Shown piece after piece: positions 16,291 through 24,683 of a stretch of 64,000 nt of DNA. Both the position numbers and the translations under genes were made by a program. The notes under the pieces are model-generated. The model made no database searches. It worked only from the letters and a program-made list of their open reading frames with translations, and was not told the origin of the DNA. The stretch lies in NCBI GenBank assembly GCA_020025535.1, contig JAHHRY010000003.1, positions 1 to 64,000 on the forward strand, given 5' to 3'. The stretch is from Oscillospiraceae bacterium (GTDB lineage: Bacteria > Bacillota > Clostridia > Oscillospirales > Oscillospiraceae). Position 1 is the first letter of the stretch. The number at the start of each line of letters is the position of its first letter.

Positions 16291-16320
16291 ACGGCGCCGC
16301 TATAAAGCGGCGCCGTTTGT
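16291..16320 (+). terminator. Terminator after the GntR-ABC operon
   Basis: A 10-bp stem ACGGCGCCGC/GCGGCGCCGT, then TTTGT. The U tract is short. Confidence 0.6.
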
Positions 16321-16370
16321 GCGGAAATGCCAGCTTTGTTGTCCGATTTGCCGGAGAACAAGAAGATTGG

Positions 16371-16399
16371 TTGAAATATGTGTGAATAAGTAATATAAT
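16371..16399 (+). promoter_or_regulatory. Promoter of the KdpD/KdpE-like pair
   Basis: TTGAAA (16371-16376), a 17-nt spacer and TATAAT (16394-16399). Confidence 0.8.
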
Positions 16400-16459
16400 G
16401 TATGGAATGCTGCGAATTTCATCGCAAAGTAAAAATACAGAGGGATTTGTGAGGTTATT

Positions 16460-17974
16460 ATGAGACGGAAAAGATGGATGAAAATGCTTCAAAGCATTGC
16501 CGTTACGGTTCTGCTGCTGGCAACAGCGACCGTGTTAGGCGGTGTGTTCAACAAAAGTGGATTCCATCAGACCAATATTGTCGTGGTGTATATTCTGTCT
16601 GTGCTGCTGATTGCACGGTTTACGGATGGATATTTATATGGAATTGTAGCGACTGTTTTGTCGCTTCTGATGTTCAACTGGTTCTTTACCGAACCGTATT
16701 TTACTTTAAAGGTCAACGATCCTACTTATATTATCACCTTTGCGATCATGTCCATAACGGCTACAATCACCAGTGCGCTGACCACCAAGGTTAAAGTGGC
16801 GGCGGAAGAGGCAAAAGAAAAAGAGGCCGAAAGCAATGCCCTTTATCAGATGACCAATCACCTGACGGATGCCGAGGATATCCATGCCATCGCAGAGATC
16901 GCAACCCGGACCGTCAGCAAAATCCTGTCTACCAATGCGGCCTGTATCTGTTTTGACGAAAGCGGCGTCCCTGAGTCTACCTTCATCCAGCAGAGAAGCG
17001 ACGGTACGCAGATTCGCAGAGAACTGGACCACGCAATAGAACTGCAGAAAAGAATGGAAGGCCTTCATATGCCATATGATGTGGGGAATGAATTCCATGA
17101 TTTCCCAATCTACGGTACCAATGGCATTCTGGGCGTGCTCCGCATTCCTAATGAAGCTGCGGAAGAACTTACGGAATCCTATACGAGATTGCTGCACGCC
17201 ATCATCGAGAGCATGGCACTTGCCATGGAACGGTTCAGAAGCCTGCAGACTCAGGCGAAGATTCGCGAGGAAGCCACGCAGGAACGCTACAGAGGAAATC
17301 TTTTGCGGGCGATTTCCCATGATCTCCGAACGCCGTTGTCCGGCATTATGGGAACCAGCGAAATGCTCATGGGTATGATGCAGAAAGAAGAACCCTGCTA
17401 TGCACTGGCGGAGGGAATTTATAAAGATGCGGACTGGCTGTGCGCTTTGGTGGAAAATATCCTGAATCTGACAAAGCTTCAGGACGGATGCCTTAAATTG
17501 TACAAGCAGCCGGAGGCTGCAGAGGAAATCGTTGGTGCAGCGCTTGGAGTGACGGAGAAGCGTTTCCCTGGCCGGGAAATTTCCGTAGGCGTACCGGATG
17601 CGCTGCTTATGGTGCCGATGGATGCAAGACTGATCAGTCAGGTGCTGGTAAATCTTCTGGACAATGCGGTGAAGCATACTCCGGCAGACAAGGAAATTCG
17701 TATTTCCGTCAGCAAAGATGAGAAAGAGAATGCGGCCCGATTTGTTGTGGAGGACCGGGGCTGCGGTATCGCAGAAGCGGACTTCCCCTATATATTCCAG
17801 AAATTTTACACGACCCGGGGAAAAAGCGCAGATGCCCAGCGGGGCGTCGGACTGGGACTGTCCATTTGTCAGTCGATTGTGGAAGCGCATGGAGGCCGCA
17901 TTTTTGCAGAGAACAGAGAAGACGGCGGAGCCAGGTTTACATTTACATTACCTCTGGGAGATGACGCAGTATGA
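16460..17974 (+). CDS. KdpD-like sensor histidine kinase without the N-terminal KdpD domain
   Basis: A 504-aa membrane kinase. Four helices at about 10-110 form the DUF4118 module shared with KdpD. A GAF-like domain lies at about 140-265, HisKA with His in ISHDLRTPLSGI at about 287, and the ATPase domain after about 375 (NLLDNAVKHTP, DRGCGI, GVGLGLSIC). The large cytosolic KdpD sensor and USP domains of classical KdpD are absent. It overlaps the response regulator by 4 nt and lies upstream of Trk genes rather than kdpFABC, so it probably controls the Trk system. Confidence 0.88.
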   Translation: MRRKRWMKMLQSIAVTVLLLATATVLGGVFNKSGFHQTNIVVVYILSVLLIARFTDGYLYGIVATVLSLLMFNWFFTEPYFTLKVNDPTYIITFAIMSITATITSALTTKVKVAAEEAKEKEAESNALYQMTNHLTDAEDIHAIAEIATRTVSKILSTNAACICFDESGVPESTFIQQRSDGTQIRRELDHAIELQKRMEGLHMPYDVGNEFHDFPIYGTNGILGVLRIPNEAAEELTESYTRLLHAIIESMALAMERFRSLQTQAKIREEATQERYRGNLLRAISHDLRTPLSGIMGTSEMLMGMMQKEEPCYALAEGIYKDADWLCALVENILNLTKLQDGCLKLYKQPEAAEEIVGAALGVTEKRFPGREISVGVPDALLMVPMDARLISQVLVNLLDNAVKHTPADKEIRISVSKDEKENAARFVVEDRGCGIAEADFPYIFQKFYTTRGKSADAQRGVGLGLSICQSIVEAHGGRIFAENREDGGARFTFTLPLGDDAV

Positions 17975-18669
17975 CGAAGCATGAAGAAACTATTTTGATC
18001 GTCGAGGACGATGCCCAAATCAGAAACTATATCGCCTATATCCTGAAGCAGGAGGGCTTTCCTTATTTGACGGCCGGTACAGCCCAGGGAGCCATGTCTA
18101 CGCTGGTTTCACAGAGAGTGGATGTGATGATTCTGGATCTGGGACTGCCGGACTTTGACGGTATGGAGGTTATTGCAAAGGTAAGAGAGTGGTCGGAGCT
18201 GCCGATTATCGTGGTATCCGCCCGTGACCAGGACAGAGAAAAGGCGGCGGCTCTGGATGCAGGAGCAGATGACTATCTGAGCAAGCCTTTTTCTGCGACG
18301 GAGCTTCTGGCCCGTATCAGAGTGCTGATCCGTCATTTGTATAAATCCAGGGGAAATCCGGTTCAGCCGATTCTTTCGGTGGGGGATTTGAGCATCGATC
18401 TTGGAAAAAGGCAGGTATACCTGAAGGCAGAGCCTCTTCATGTGACGCCGATGGAGTATAATCTTTTATCCCTGCTCTTTAAGAACATGGGAAAGGTGCT
18501 TACTACGCAGTACATAATCAAAGAGGTATACGGCGTCGGCTACGGAACAGATACCCAGGCATTAAGAGCACTGATGGCAGGTCTCCGAAGGAAAATCGAG
18601 CCTGTCCCGGCAAAACCGCGGTATATTCTCACAGAAATTGGCGTGGGTTACCGGCTTGTTGATGAATAA
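17971..18669 (+). CDS. KdpE-like OmpR-family response regulator
   Basis: A 232-aa regulator. The receiver has the phosphorylation site Asp56 (ILDLGLPDFDG), acidic pocket EDD at 12-14 and Lys in LSKPF. The C-terminal winged HTH (about 130-230) ends with the KdpE-type GVGYRL. It is coupled to the kinase gene. Likely targets are the K+ uptake genes downstream. No kdpFABC is nearby. Confidence 0.93.
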   Translation: MTKHEETILIVEDDAQIRNYIAYILKQEGFPYLTAGTAQGAMSTLVSQRVDVMILDLGLPDFDGMEVIAKVREWSELPIIVVSARDQDREKAAALDAGADDYLSKPFSATELLARIRVLIRHLYKSRGNPVQPILSVGDLSIDLGKRQVYLKAEPLHVTPMEYNLLSLLFKNMGKVLTTQYIIKEVYGVGYGTDTQALRALMAGLRRKIEPVPAKPRYILTEIGVGYRLVDE

Positions 18670-18678
18670 TCGTGATTA

Positions 18679-18714
18679 CAGACCCGTTTCGGAATTCCGA
18701 AACGGGTCTGTTTC
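18679..18714 (+). terminator. Terminator after the response regulator
   Basis: CAGACCCGTTTCGG, AATT, CCGAAACGGGTCTG: a 14-bp perfect stem followed by TTTCTT. Confidence 0.8.
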
Positions 18715-18931
18715 TTATTCTCACAGGATTCTAACATCCACACACACTACCTCACACCACGCTCACAGCAACCGTAGTAGTATACAGATACAAGGAAGAC
18801 ATGAATGCAATACAGCAAAAGCGCTGAGACGTGCACAGGTCACATCCGGGAAGCGCAGGGCTGGTTCAATATGGATGGTTTTCATTCTTGAATACCTGCA
18901 TGAGAACAGCCTTAGGAAAGGGGGTTTATTG
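18715..18931 (+). other. Leader region before the Trk genes
   Basis: About 215 nt with no gene. I looked for a cyclic di-AMP (ydaO) riboswitch, which often sits before K+ transporter genes, and did not find its conserved blocks. A C- and A-rich segment (about 18720-18775) is notable but unexplained. Confidence 0.4.
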
Positions 18932-19321
18932 ATGTGTACTGCTGTTACAGTTGAAAAGAATCAGGAACTGCACGAGCTTTGCTCGACCGTCCGGACACTT
19001 GTAATGAACGGTGATTATGAAAAGTGTACGAATATGATTTCTGCGGCTATGGGAGAATATCCCCATAATCCGGAACCTCACAATCTGATGGGAATTGTAT
19101 TGGAGCGTGTTGGTGACCACTGTACGGCTATGAAGCATTTTCGGGCGGCGTGGGCACTGGATCCCACATATCGGCCTGCCGGCGTGAACCTGCACAATTA
19201 CGGTACGTTCAGTTTGCAGAGCGGCTGCGCCTTTGATGAAAGTGACTGTGAAGAAGAAAAGCCCAATCGGTATGTACTGAGCTATAACGATCAGGGCGTG
19301 GCAGAGGTTATCAGGAGGTAA
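18932..19321 (+). CDS. TPR-like protein in the Trk operon
   Basis: A 129-aa cytosolic protein. Residues about 15-90 form two TPR-like helical pairs (MNGDYEKCTNMISAAMGEYP, then NLMGIVLERVGDHCTAMKHF and AWALDPTYRPAGVNL). An acidic Cys-containing segment (CAFDESDCEEE) follows. AAAGGGGG lies 7 nt upstream of 18932, and the stop is 5 nt before trkA, so it belongs to the Trk operon. I know no function; a scaffold for the RCK proteins is a guess. Confidence 0.7.
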   Translation: MCTAVTVEKNQELHELCSTVRTLVMNGDYEKCTNMISAAMGEYPHNPEPHNLMGIVLERVGDHCTAMKHFRAAWALDPTYRPAGVNLHNYGTFSLQSGCAFDESDCEEEKPNRYVLSYNDQGVAEVIRR

Positions 19322-19326
19322 ATGAT

Positions 19327-19794
19327 ATGAAACTTTTTGAAACAAAGAAATCCAATGAATATACCGTTATTATTGGCTGCGGCAGACTGGGAGCCAATCT
19401 GGCCAACACGCTGTCCGACAGCGGCCGAAATGTTTTGATTATGGATCAGGATCCGGATTCGTTCCGCCGTCTGTCTTCCGGATACGGCGGATTGTCGGTG
19501 GTAGGCGATGGAACCGATCTGGACACTCTGCGGGAGGCCCGGATCGATGATGCCACGGTTGTGGTTGCGGTCACAAACAACGATAATACGAACATCATGG
19601 TGGCGCAGATTGCAAGAGACATTTTCCGTGTGGAGCGTGTTATTGCAAGACTGTATGATCCGGAACGGGAATGTGTCTACCGGGAGTTCAATATTGATAC
19701 AATCTGTCCCGCGGTACTGTCCGCCAAGGAAATCGATAAATTCTTGGGCGGATTTAACAAGCCGGAACAGCGCAGAGAGGAGATGCGGGCATGA
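19327..19794 (+). CDS. TrkA-like RCK N-domain protein
   Basis: A 155-aa protein that is almost only an RCK_N (NAD-binding) domain: GCGRLGANLA (about 17-26), IMDQD and the later VVAVTNNDNTN. No RCK_C domain is present. It overlaps the second TrkA gene by 4 nt. The pair may work as a split TrkA gating ring for TrkH. Confidence 0.9.
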   Translation: MKLFETKKSNEYTVIIGCGRLGANLANTLSDSGRNVLIMDQDPDSFRRLSSGYGGLSVVGDGTDLDTLREARIDDATVVVAVTNNDNTNIMVAQIARDIFRVERVIARLYDPERECVYREFNIDTICPAVLSAKEIDKFLGGFNKPEQRREEMRA

Positions 19795-20456
19795 AAAAAA
19801 GAGTTTTACTGATTGGCGGACGGAACAAAGCAAAGTCCCTTGCCATGTCGCTGCTGGGACAGGGCTATAAAGTTACCGCTGTTAACGAGACACATGAGGA
19901 CTGCATGAAGCTGGCTGAGATCAAAGGCCTGACCGTGATTCACGGTGACGGCACAAAACCGTTTATTCTGGATGAGGCCGGCGCAGCGGAATGTGATATT
20001 TCCATTGCGCTTACTTCCAAAGACGAGGACAATCTGGTGGCAAGCGAGCTTTGCAAAAAGAAGTTCCATGTAGGCAAGACGGTTTCTCTGGTTTCCGACC
20101 CCCAGAAGACGGAGTTCTTTTACAAGATGGGCATTGACAGCGTTGTCTGTGCTATTTCCGCAATTACCAGCATTATTGAGCAGCAGGCCTTTATCGACGA
20201 GATGACGAACATCATTTCCATCGGCACGGGTCGTGTGCAGATTGTAGAGGTACATATCCCCAATGAATCGCCCGTGGCGGGAAAGAAACTCTGGGAGATC
20301 ACACTGAGCAAAGACGTAATTGTTGGCTGTATTCTCCGGGGAGACAGCACCCTGATTCCCCGTGGTGATACGAGAATTCTTGCCGGAGACATCCTGGTTG
20401 TTATTTCCAGCAACGGACAGGAAATCGCAGCAGTCAAAGAATTGACGGGGAGGTAA
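19791..20456 (+). CDS. TrkA-like K+ uptake regulator with RCK_N and RCK_C
   Basis: A 221-aa protein. The RCK_N domain (1-130) has a degenerate nucleotide loop (LIGGRNKAKSLA in place of GxGxxG). An RCK_C domain (about 140-221) ends GDILVVISSNGQEIAAVKELTGR. The degenerate loop suggests only the neighbouring TrkA binds NAD(H) normally. It lies 6 nt before trkH. Confidence 0.92.
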   Translation: MKKRVLLIGGRNKAKSLAMSLLGQGYKVTAVNETHEDCMKLAEIKGLTVIHGDGTKPFILDEAGAAECDISIALTSKDEDNLVASELCKKKFHVGKTVSLVSDPQKTEFFYKMGIDSVVCAISAITSIIEQQAFIDEMTNIISIGTGRVQIVEVHIPNESPVAGKKLWEITLSKDVIVGCILRGDSTLIPRGDTRILAGDILVVISSNGQEIAAVKELTGR

Positions 20457-20461
20457 TCCTT

Positions 20462-21940
20462 GTGAAGAAAGTACTTTACGATTGTTCCAGCATTGGAAAG
20501 CTGATGTTTCTCATCGGTATCTTTGTGCTGGCTCCTGTGATGGTGCTTCCCTGGTATCACCAGGATGTGGTTTACACAATGGCATTCCTGATTCCGGGCG
20601 GCGGTTCGGCCCTACTGGGACTGCTGTTTTGTATTTTCGGAAAACGGGATACGGAGTGCGCTTCCGATTGGCGGTCATGCGTCCGGCGTTCCAGCCTCAC
20701 CGTTCTGTTTGCATGGGCATGGGGCGTCCTGATCGGCGCGTTGCCTTTTGTGATCGGCAAACAGCTTACGATGGTACAGGCTCTGTTTGAGGCGGTAAGC
20801 GGCTGGACAACAACAGGCCTGTCTGTTATGGATGTGACCGTCACGCCGATGATCTACCTCTTCCACCGCAGTTTCATGCAGTACTGTGGCGGCCTGGGCT
20901 TTATCATGATGATGATTATGTTCATCTCCAATAAGCAGTCCATGAACTTGTACAGTGCCGAGGGACATCCGGATAAGATCATGCCGAATATCAAAAAGAC
21001 TGCACAGGCAATTTTTATCATTTACAATTTCTGTCTGGTGCTTGGTACAGTTGCATACCGTGCTGCCGGCATGACCTGGTTTGACAGCATCTGCCACAGT
21101 ATGTGCTCGCTGTCCACCGGCGGCTTCTCCACAAAGCTTAACAGCATCGGTGAGTATGACAGCCTTGCCATTGAGATCATTACCATCGTCTTAATGCTGA
21201 TCGGTACAACCAATTTTGCGGCGCTGATTCTTCTGGCAAAGGGTAAAATCAAGTCTTTCTTCCGTGTCAGCGAAGTGAAATTTATGTTTATTCTGCTGGA
21301 GATCTTCATTCCCATTACCGCATTTTCTCTGGCAGACGGTCTGGGAATCAGCTATCTGGAAGGCCTGAGAAAATCCGCATTCGATGTTGTCTCCGCGCTT
21401 TCCACATCCGGCTACTCTACGATGAGCTACGCCGAATGGCCGCATTTTGCAATCGGTGTTCTGATTTTAATGATGGTGATCGGCGGCGGTGTCGGCTCTA
21501 CGGCAGGCGGTATCAAGATTTCCAGAGTCTATCTGGCGCTGCGCTTTGCACTGACGAATGTGAAGAAAAAACTCTCTCCTTCCAGAAATATTGAGGCTCC
21601 CTATTATATGAAGGCACAGGGAAAAGCACCCATCGACAAAGAGCTGATTGAGGATACCACCAGTTTCATTATGACCTATCTTGTCATTTATGTAATTGGT
21701 TCTCTGCTGATAACCGTGACTGCAAATTGCACCCTGACAGAAGCAATGTTTGATTTTGCTTCTTCCATCAGCACGGTCGGTCTTTCCATCGGCATTACCA
21801 ATCCGATGACGAACAATGCTACCTTGATCGTGGAAATGATTGGCATGATGCTGGGCCGTCTGGAGATTTTCATTGTGCTGATTGGTTTTTCTTCCGGCTT
21901 TGGAATTATCAAAGACTTTTTTACAAGAAAAAAGAAGTAA
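20462..21940 (+). CDS. TrkH-type potassium uptake protein
   Basis: A 492-aa membrane channel subunit of the Trk/Ktr superfamily with about ten helices. Filter-like turns are visible (SGWTTTGLSV, LSTGGFSTK, STSGYSTM, STVGLSIG), the four pore-loop Gly regions of TrkH. The start is GTG at 20462 with GGGGAGG 10 nt upstream. Its partners are the two TrkA proteins, and its likely controller is the KdpD/KdpE-like pair. Confidence 0.95.
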   Translation: MKKVLYDCSSIGKLMFLIGIFVLAPVMVLPWYHQDVVYTMAFLIPGGGSALLGLLFCIFGKRDTECASDWRSCVRRSSLTVLFAWAWGVLIGALPFVIGKQLTMVQALFEAVSGWTTTGLSVMDVTVTPMIYLFHRSFMQYCGGLGFIMMMIMFISNKQSMNLYSAEGHPDKIMPNIKKTAQAIFIIYNFCLVLGTVAYRAAGMTWFDSICHSMCSLSTGGFSTKLNSIGEYDSLAIEIITIVLMLIGTTNFAALILLAKGKIKSFFRVSEVKFMFILLEIFIPITAFSLADGLGISYLEGLRKSAFDVVSALSTSGYSTMSYAEWPHFAIGVLILMMVIGGGVGSTAGGIKISRVYLALRFALTNVKKKLSPSRNIEAPYYMKAQGKAPIDKELIEDTTSFIMTYLVIYVIGSLLITVTANCTLTEAMFDFASSISTVGLSIGITNPMTNNATLIVEMIGMMLGRLEIFIVLIGFSSGFGIIKDFFTRKKK

Positions 21941-22703
21941 TATCCATTTCTGTGGAGTCCATGATTGCAGACGGTATTTGCCGTTTGCAAACAGACGCAG
22001 CAGATATCCCGCATAAAAACAAATAAAAGACAGCCGGCAAAGCGTGTTCCATGGCTGGAAATCCCACTGGAACAGGCTGCCGGCTGCCTGATTTGAACTG
22101 GCCAGTGAATCAAAATCACTGGCTGGTATATTTATCGCTTTTTGCAGAGAGATGCAGTATCCCGTTCCCTGCAAATAACCAAACAGAATTCAAATACATT
22201 TACAGTGCGATAAGGAATGCAGCCTCCGGTGCCGGAGAAAGGCTTCTCCGTTTGAGAAGACAGAGCGGCGCACGGGTTGCCGCAGAAGGATGAAGATAAT
22301 CCGGAGCAGATTCGGAGAGGGTCAGTCCTGCTCCCTGCGTATCCGGATTTCCTGCGATCCAGCCGGGGGCGGACATTCTTTGAATTGCCGAACCGGCTGC
22401 GGCCGGGATGTACGATTTTGTCGATTTGCTGCTTCTAAAGCACATTTGCTTTGTTGTGTACAAGGAGTAAAGAAGCTGTCTGTATTCAGGTCAGAATATC
22501 AGCTTACAGAAAAAATATTACAAGGGATCAGAATTACTTGGGAATGAAAGGCGTGGTGAGGTGTGCCGCATACCGGTACGGCACATCCTCTGAAAACACC
22601 GCTGCAATACAGGTTAAATTTGGGTGTTTGCGAGGGGAAATGACATATTTCAATCGAAGAACATCTTTCTTTTAGAGTGTGTTTGTGTTTTCGGTGTGGA
22701 ACC
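21941..22703. other. Gene-free stretch with several hairpins
   Basis: About 760 bases with no credible gene. It holds a long imperfect stem (CAGCCGGCA at 22032-22040 with TGCCGGCTG at 22079-22087; inner TGTTCCA/TGGAACA). A hairpin GCCAGTGA (22101-22108)/TCACTGGC (22116-22123) and a third GTGTGCCG/CGGCACAT-type stem at about 22561-22586 follow. The first probably serves the end of trkH; none has a clear U tract. Confidence 0.55.
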
Positions 22704-23381
22704 TTAAAAACAGTTTCCTGTTGCAATATCGATGGGACGGATTACAGGGATAGGCTCCATATCTGCATAAGGCTGGATAAGACCCAGAGAGTGCTCCATG
22801 GTAAGAATTCGTCCCATATTCTGAATTTTTGAAAGGGGTTCCAGACAGCCAATCAGATCATATGCAGCGTGGTAGCCGCAGTAGAAGCCGTGCAGAGCGG
22901 CATTGTAGACGCGGTTGCTCCACGCACACTCTATGCTGACAAGGTGTTCCTTGCCCTGCTCGGATACGCAGGAGCCAAGATCCTCCACCAGTGCATGACA
23001 ATGACTGATGCGGCTGTAGTTTTCGCTGTGACGCTGCATTTTCGGCTCCATGAAAAGATCATTGACAAGAAGCGACTGGAAACCTCCGTCTACTTCGGAA
23101 TTGCCGGTAAAGTACTGTCGAAAAGCGCCGAACAGTCCGCATTTATAGCCGAATGCCGCGGCATAATTGCGACTTTTTTCGTAGGTGTCCGCGATGTCCT
23201 TCAGGGTTTCTTTCTGTGCATCCGAGAACGTGCGGTCAAAATATTCCATTGCGATTTTGTAGTCTTCTTCGGTAGAATCGCAGGGATTCTCACCTGCTTT
23301 ATAGAAGTCGTTGATTGCTTTGATAAATTCCTGATCCAAAGCGTGCTTCTCCATATTGCTTAATAAATCGTATAGTTTCAT
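22704..23381 (-). CDS. Conserved-looking protein of unknown function
   Basis: A 225-aa soluble protein with no signal peptide or membrane segment; starts MKLYDLLSNMEKHALDQEF. It is mostly helical, with several His and Cys residues in the middle (SRISHCHALVEDLGSCVSEQ) and a segment AALHGFYCGYHAAYDLIG. I do not recognise the family. AGGAGG 8 nt upstream sets the start at 23381. It is monocistronic and opposed by trkH. Long intergenic spaces on both sides. Confidence 0.7.
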   Translation of the reverse strand: MKLYDLLSNMEKHALDQEFIKAINDFYKAGENPCDSTEEDYKIAMEYFDRTFSDAQKETLKDIADTYEKSRNYAAAFGYKCGLFGAFRQYFTGNSEVDGGFQSLLVNDLFMEPKMQRHSENYSRISHCHALVEDLGSCVSEQGKEHLVSIECAWSNRVYNAALHGFYCGYHAAYDLIGCLEPLSKIQNMGRILTMEHSLGLIQPYADMEPIPVIRPIDIATGNCF

Positions 23382-23621
23382 TATACGTTCCTCCTGAGAG
23401 CTGTAGTTGGATACATCGGTATCCCTATGTCGAAATATACCAGAATAAATTGAAGAATGCGGTCGATTCGTGTCGAACACAAGTAAAAATTAATTATCCG
23501 TATGTTATTACCATTTTTAGGACATTTTTCCCGTTTGAATTATTATATATGACCAAAAAGCCTGTCGGATTTTGATGATTATGGGCACAAAAAGGGGAGT
23601 TTCAGAAAGTATCCTAATAAG

Positions 23622-23682
23622 AAAGTCTCCCATAGCCTGACCGCAGATTTTTCCTGCAGGCCCGGTTTGGGAGACTTTTTTT
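23622..23682 (-). terminator. Terminator region downstream of the 23738 gene
   Basis: An 11-bp stem AAAGTCTCCCA/TGGGAGACTTT with a 35-nt loop and flanking A and T runs. It could act in either direction. Confidence 0.65.
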
Positions 23683-23737
23683 GAGCATTATTCTGTTTGC
23701 GAAATGTCGGTTTGTTCAGTTTTGCGCGGCGGATTCT

Positions 23738-24625
23738 CTAAAAAACGCCAGGAACAAACAGTACAATCACAAAACCTCCGACAAATGAGCATATATTGGC
23801 GACCAGCGCATAGAGCAGAATCTTTGCCATGCTGATTTTGTTTTCGCTGACGCGGTTGAACACCAGGCAATACACTATGGCCTCCGCAGCCAATACGATC
23901 AATTCAAACAGTACATAGTACATTACAAATACAAAACTGCCGGAGTTGTAATTGATGATGTTCAGCAGAACATTCAAAACGACCTGCGTGGCAGCATTGA
24001 TTCCAACGATCCACTTGAGGAGACGTTTCTGCCGGAAGCCAAACACAAACGCAATGCCTGTTTCAATGAGAACGGTAATGAGTATACGGCAGATGAGGGA
24101 AATGATCTCCCAGGTGTAATCATAGCTTTTGACAGCCTTGAGTGTGGGCTGCTGTGCCTCTACAGAGCCAATTTCGATGCCTTCCATGTCCACGGAGTAG
24201 TAGCTGTCAAAAGCATAAGCTTCATAAATCCCGCTGACGATAAAGGTATCTGTTTCGGGATAGTACAGAAGAATTTTGAATGATTTCGGGGGATAATACG
24301 TCCACGCAAGGGAGTGGGTTTCGTTTACCTGCCAGCCCCACTGCAAAAAGTAATAGCCGTCGGCATCTTTGTAATTAACAAAGGCACTCCAGATTTCGGA
24401 CGGCAGACCATTATCCCAGATATGTTCCTCGTTGCCGTCCCATTTGCGCGCCGGACCGGTTGAGTCCGTTTTGGATAACAGTGTACCATAGCAAAGCGTA
24501 TTTTCCATATTCTCAAACGTAATGCGTACAGAGGGCTTCGGTCCGGTATCGGCATTCGCCGGGATGGGGAACAGCATACCAGCTATGAGAAAACATATGA
24601 GAACCACCAACAATTGCTTTTTCAT
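23738..24625 (-). CDS. Exported and membrane protein of unknown function
   Basis: A 295-aa protein with a signal peptide (MKKQLLVVLICFLIAGMLFP, cleavage near ANADT). An outer domain of about 140 residues (aromatic-rich, WDGNEEHIWDNGLPSEIW, YFLQWGWQVNETHS) is followed by four transmembrane helices from about 165 to 293. I do not recognise the family. The start at 24625 has AAAGGAG 9 nt upstream; the GTG 9 nt earlier is less likely. It lies 58 nt after patB on the same strand and may be cotranscribed with it. Confidence 0.75.
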   Translation of the reverse strand: MKKQLLVVLICFLIAGMLFPIPANADTGPKPSVRITFENMENTLCYGTLLSKTDSTGPARKWDGNEEHIWDNGLPSEIWSAFVNYKDADGYYFLQWGWQVNETHSLAWTYYPPKSFKILLYYPETDTFIVSGIYEAYAFDSYYSVDMEGIEIGSVEAQQPTLKAVKSYDYTWEIISLICRILITVLIETGIAFVFGFRQKRLLKWIVGINAATQVVLNVLLNIINYNSGSFVFVMYYVLFELIVLAAEAIVYCLVFNRVSENKISMAKILLYALVANICSFVGGFVIVLFVPGVF

Positions 24626-24683
24626 GTTGCACACTCCTTTTTACGATGTGAAAGCCGCTGCTATAATCTGTCAGCCGGTTCGA

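Noticed and set aside
18715..18931. Cyclic di-AMP (ydaO) riboswitch before trk genes
   Set aside because: Expected in this context but the conserved ydaO blocks were not found by eye; a covariance search would settle it.
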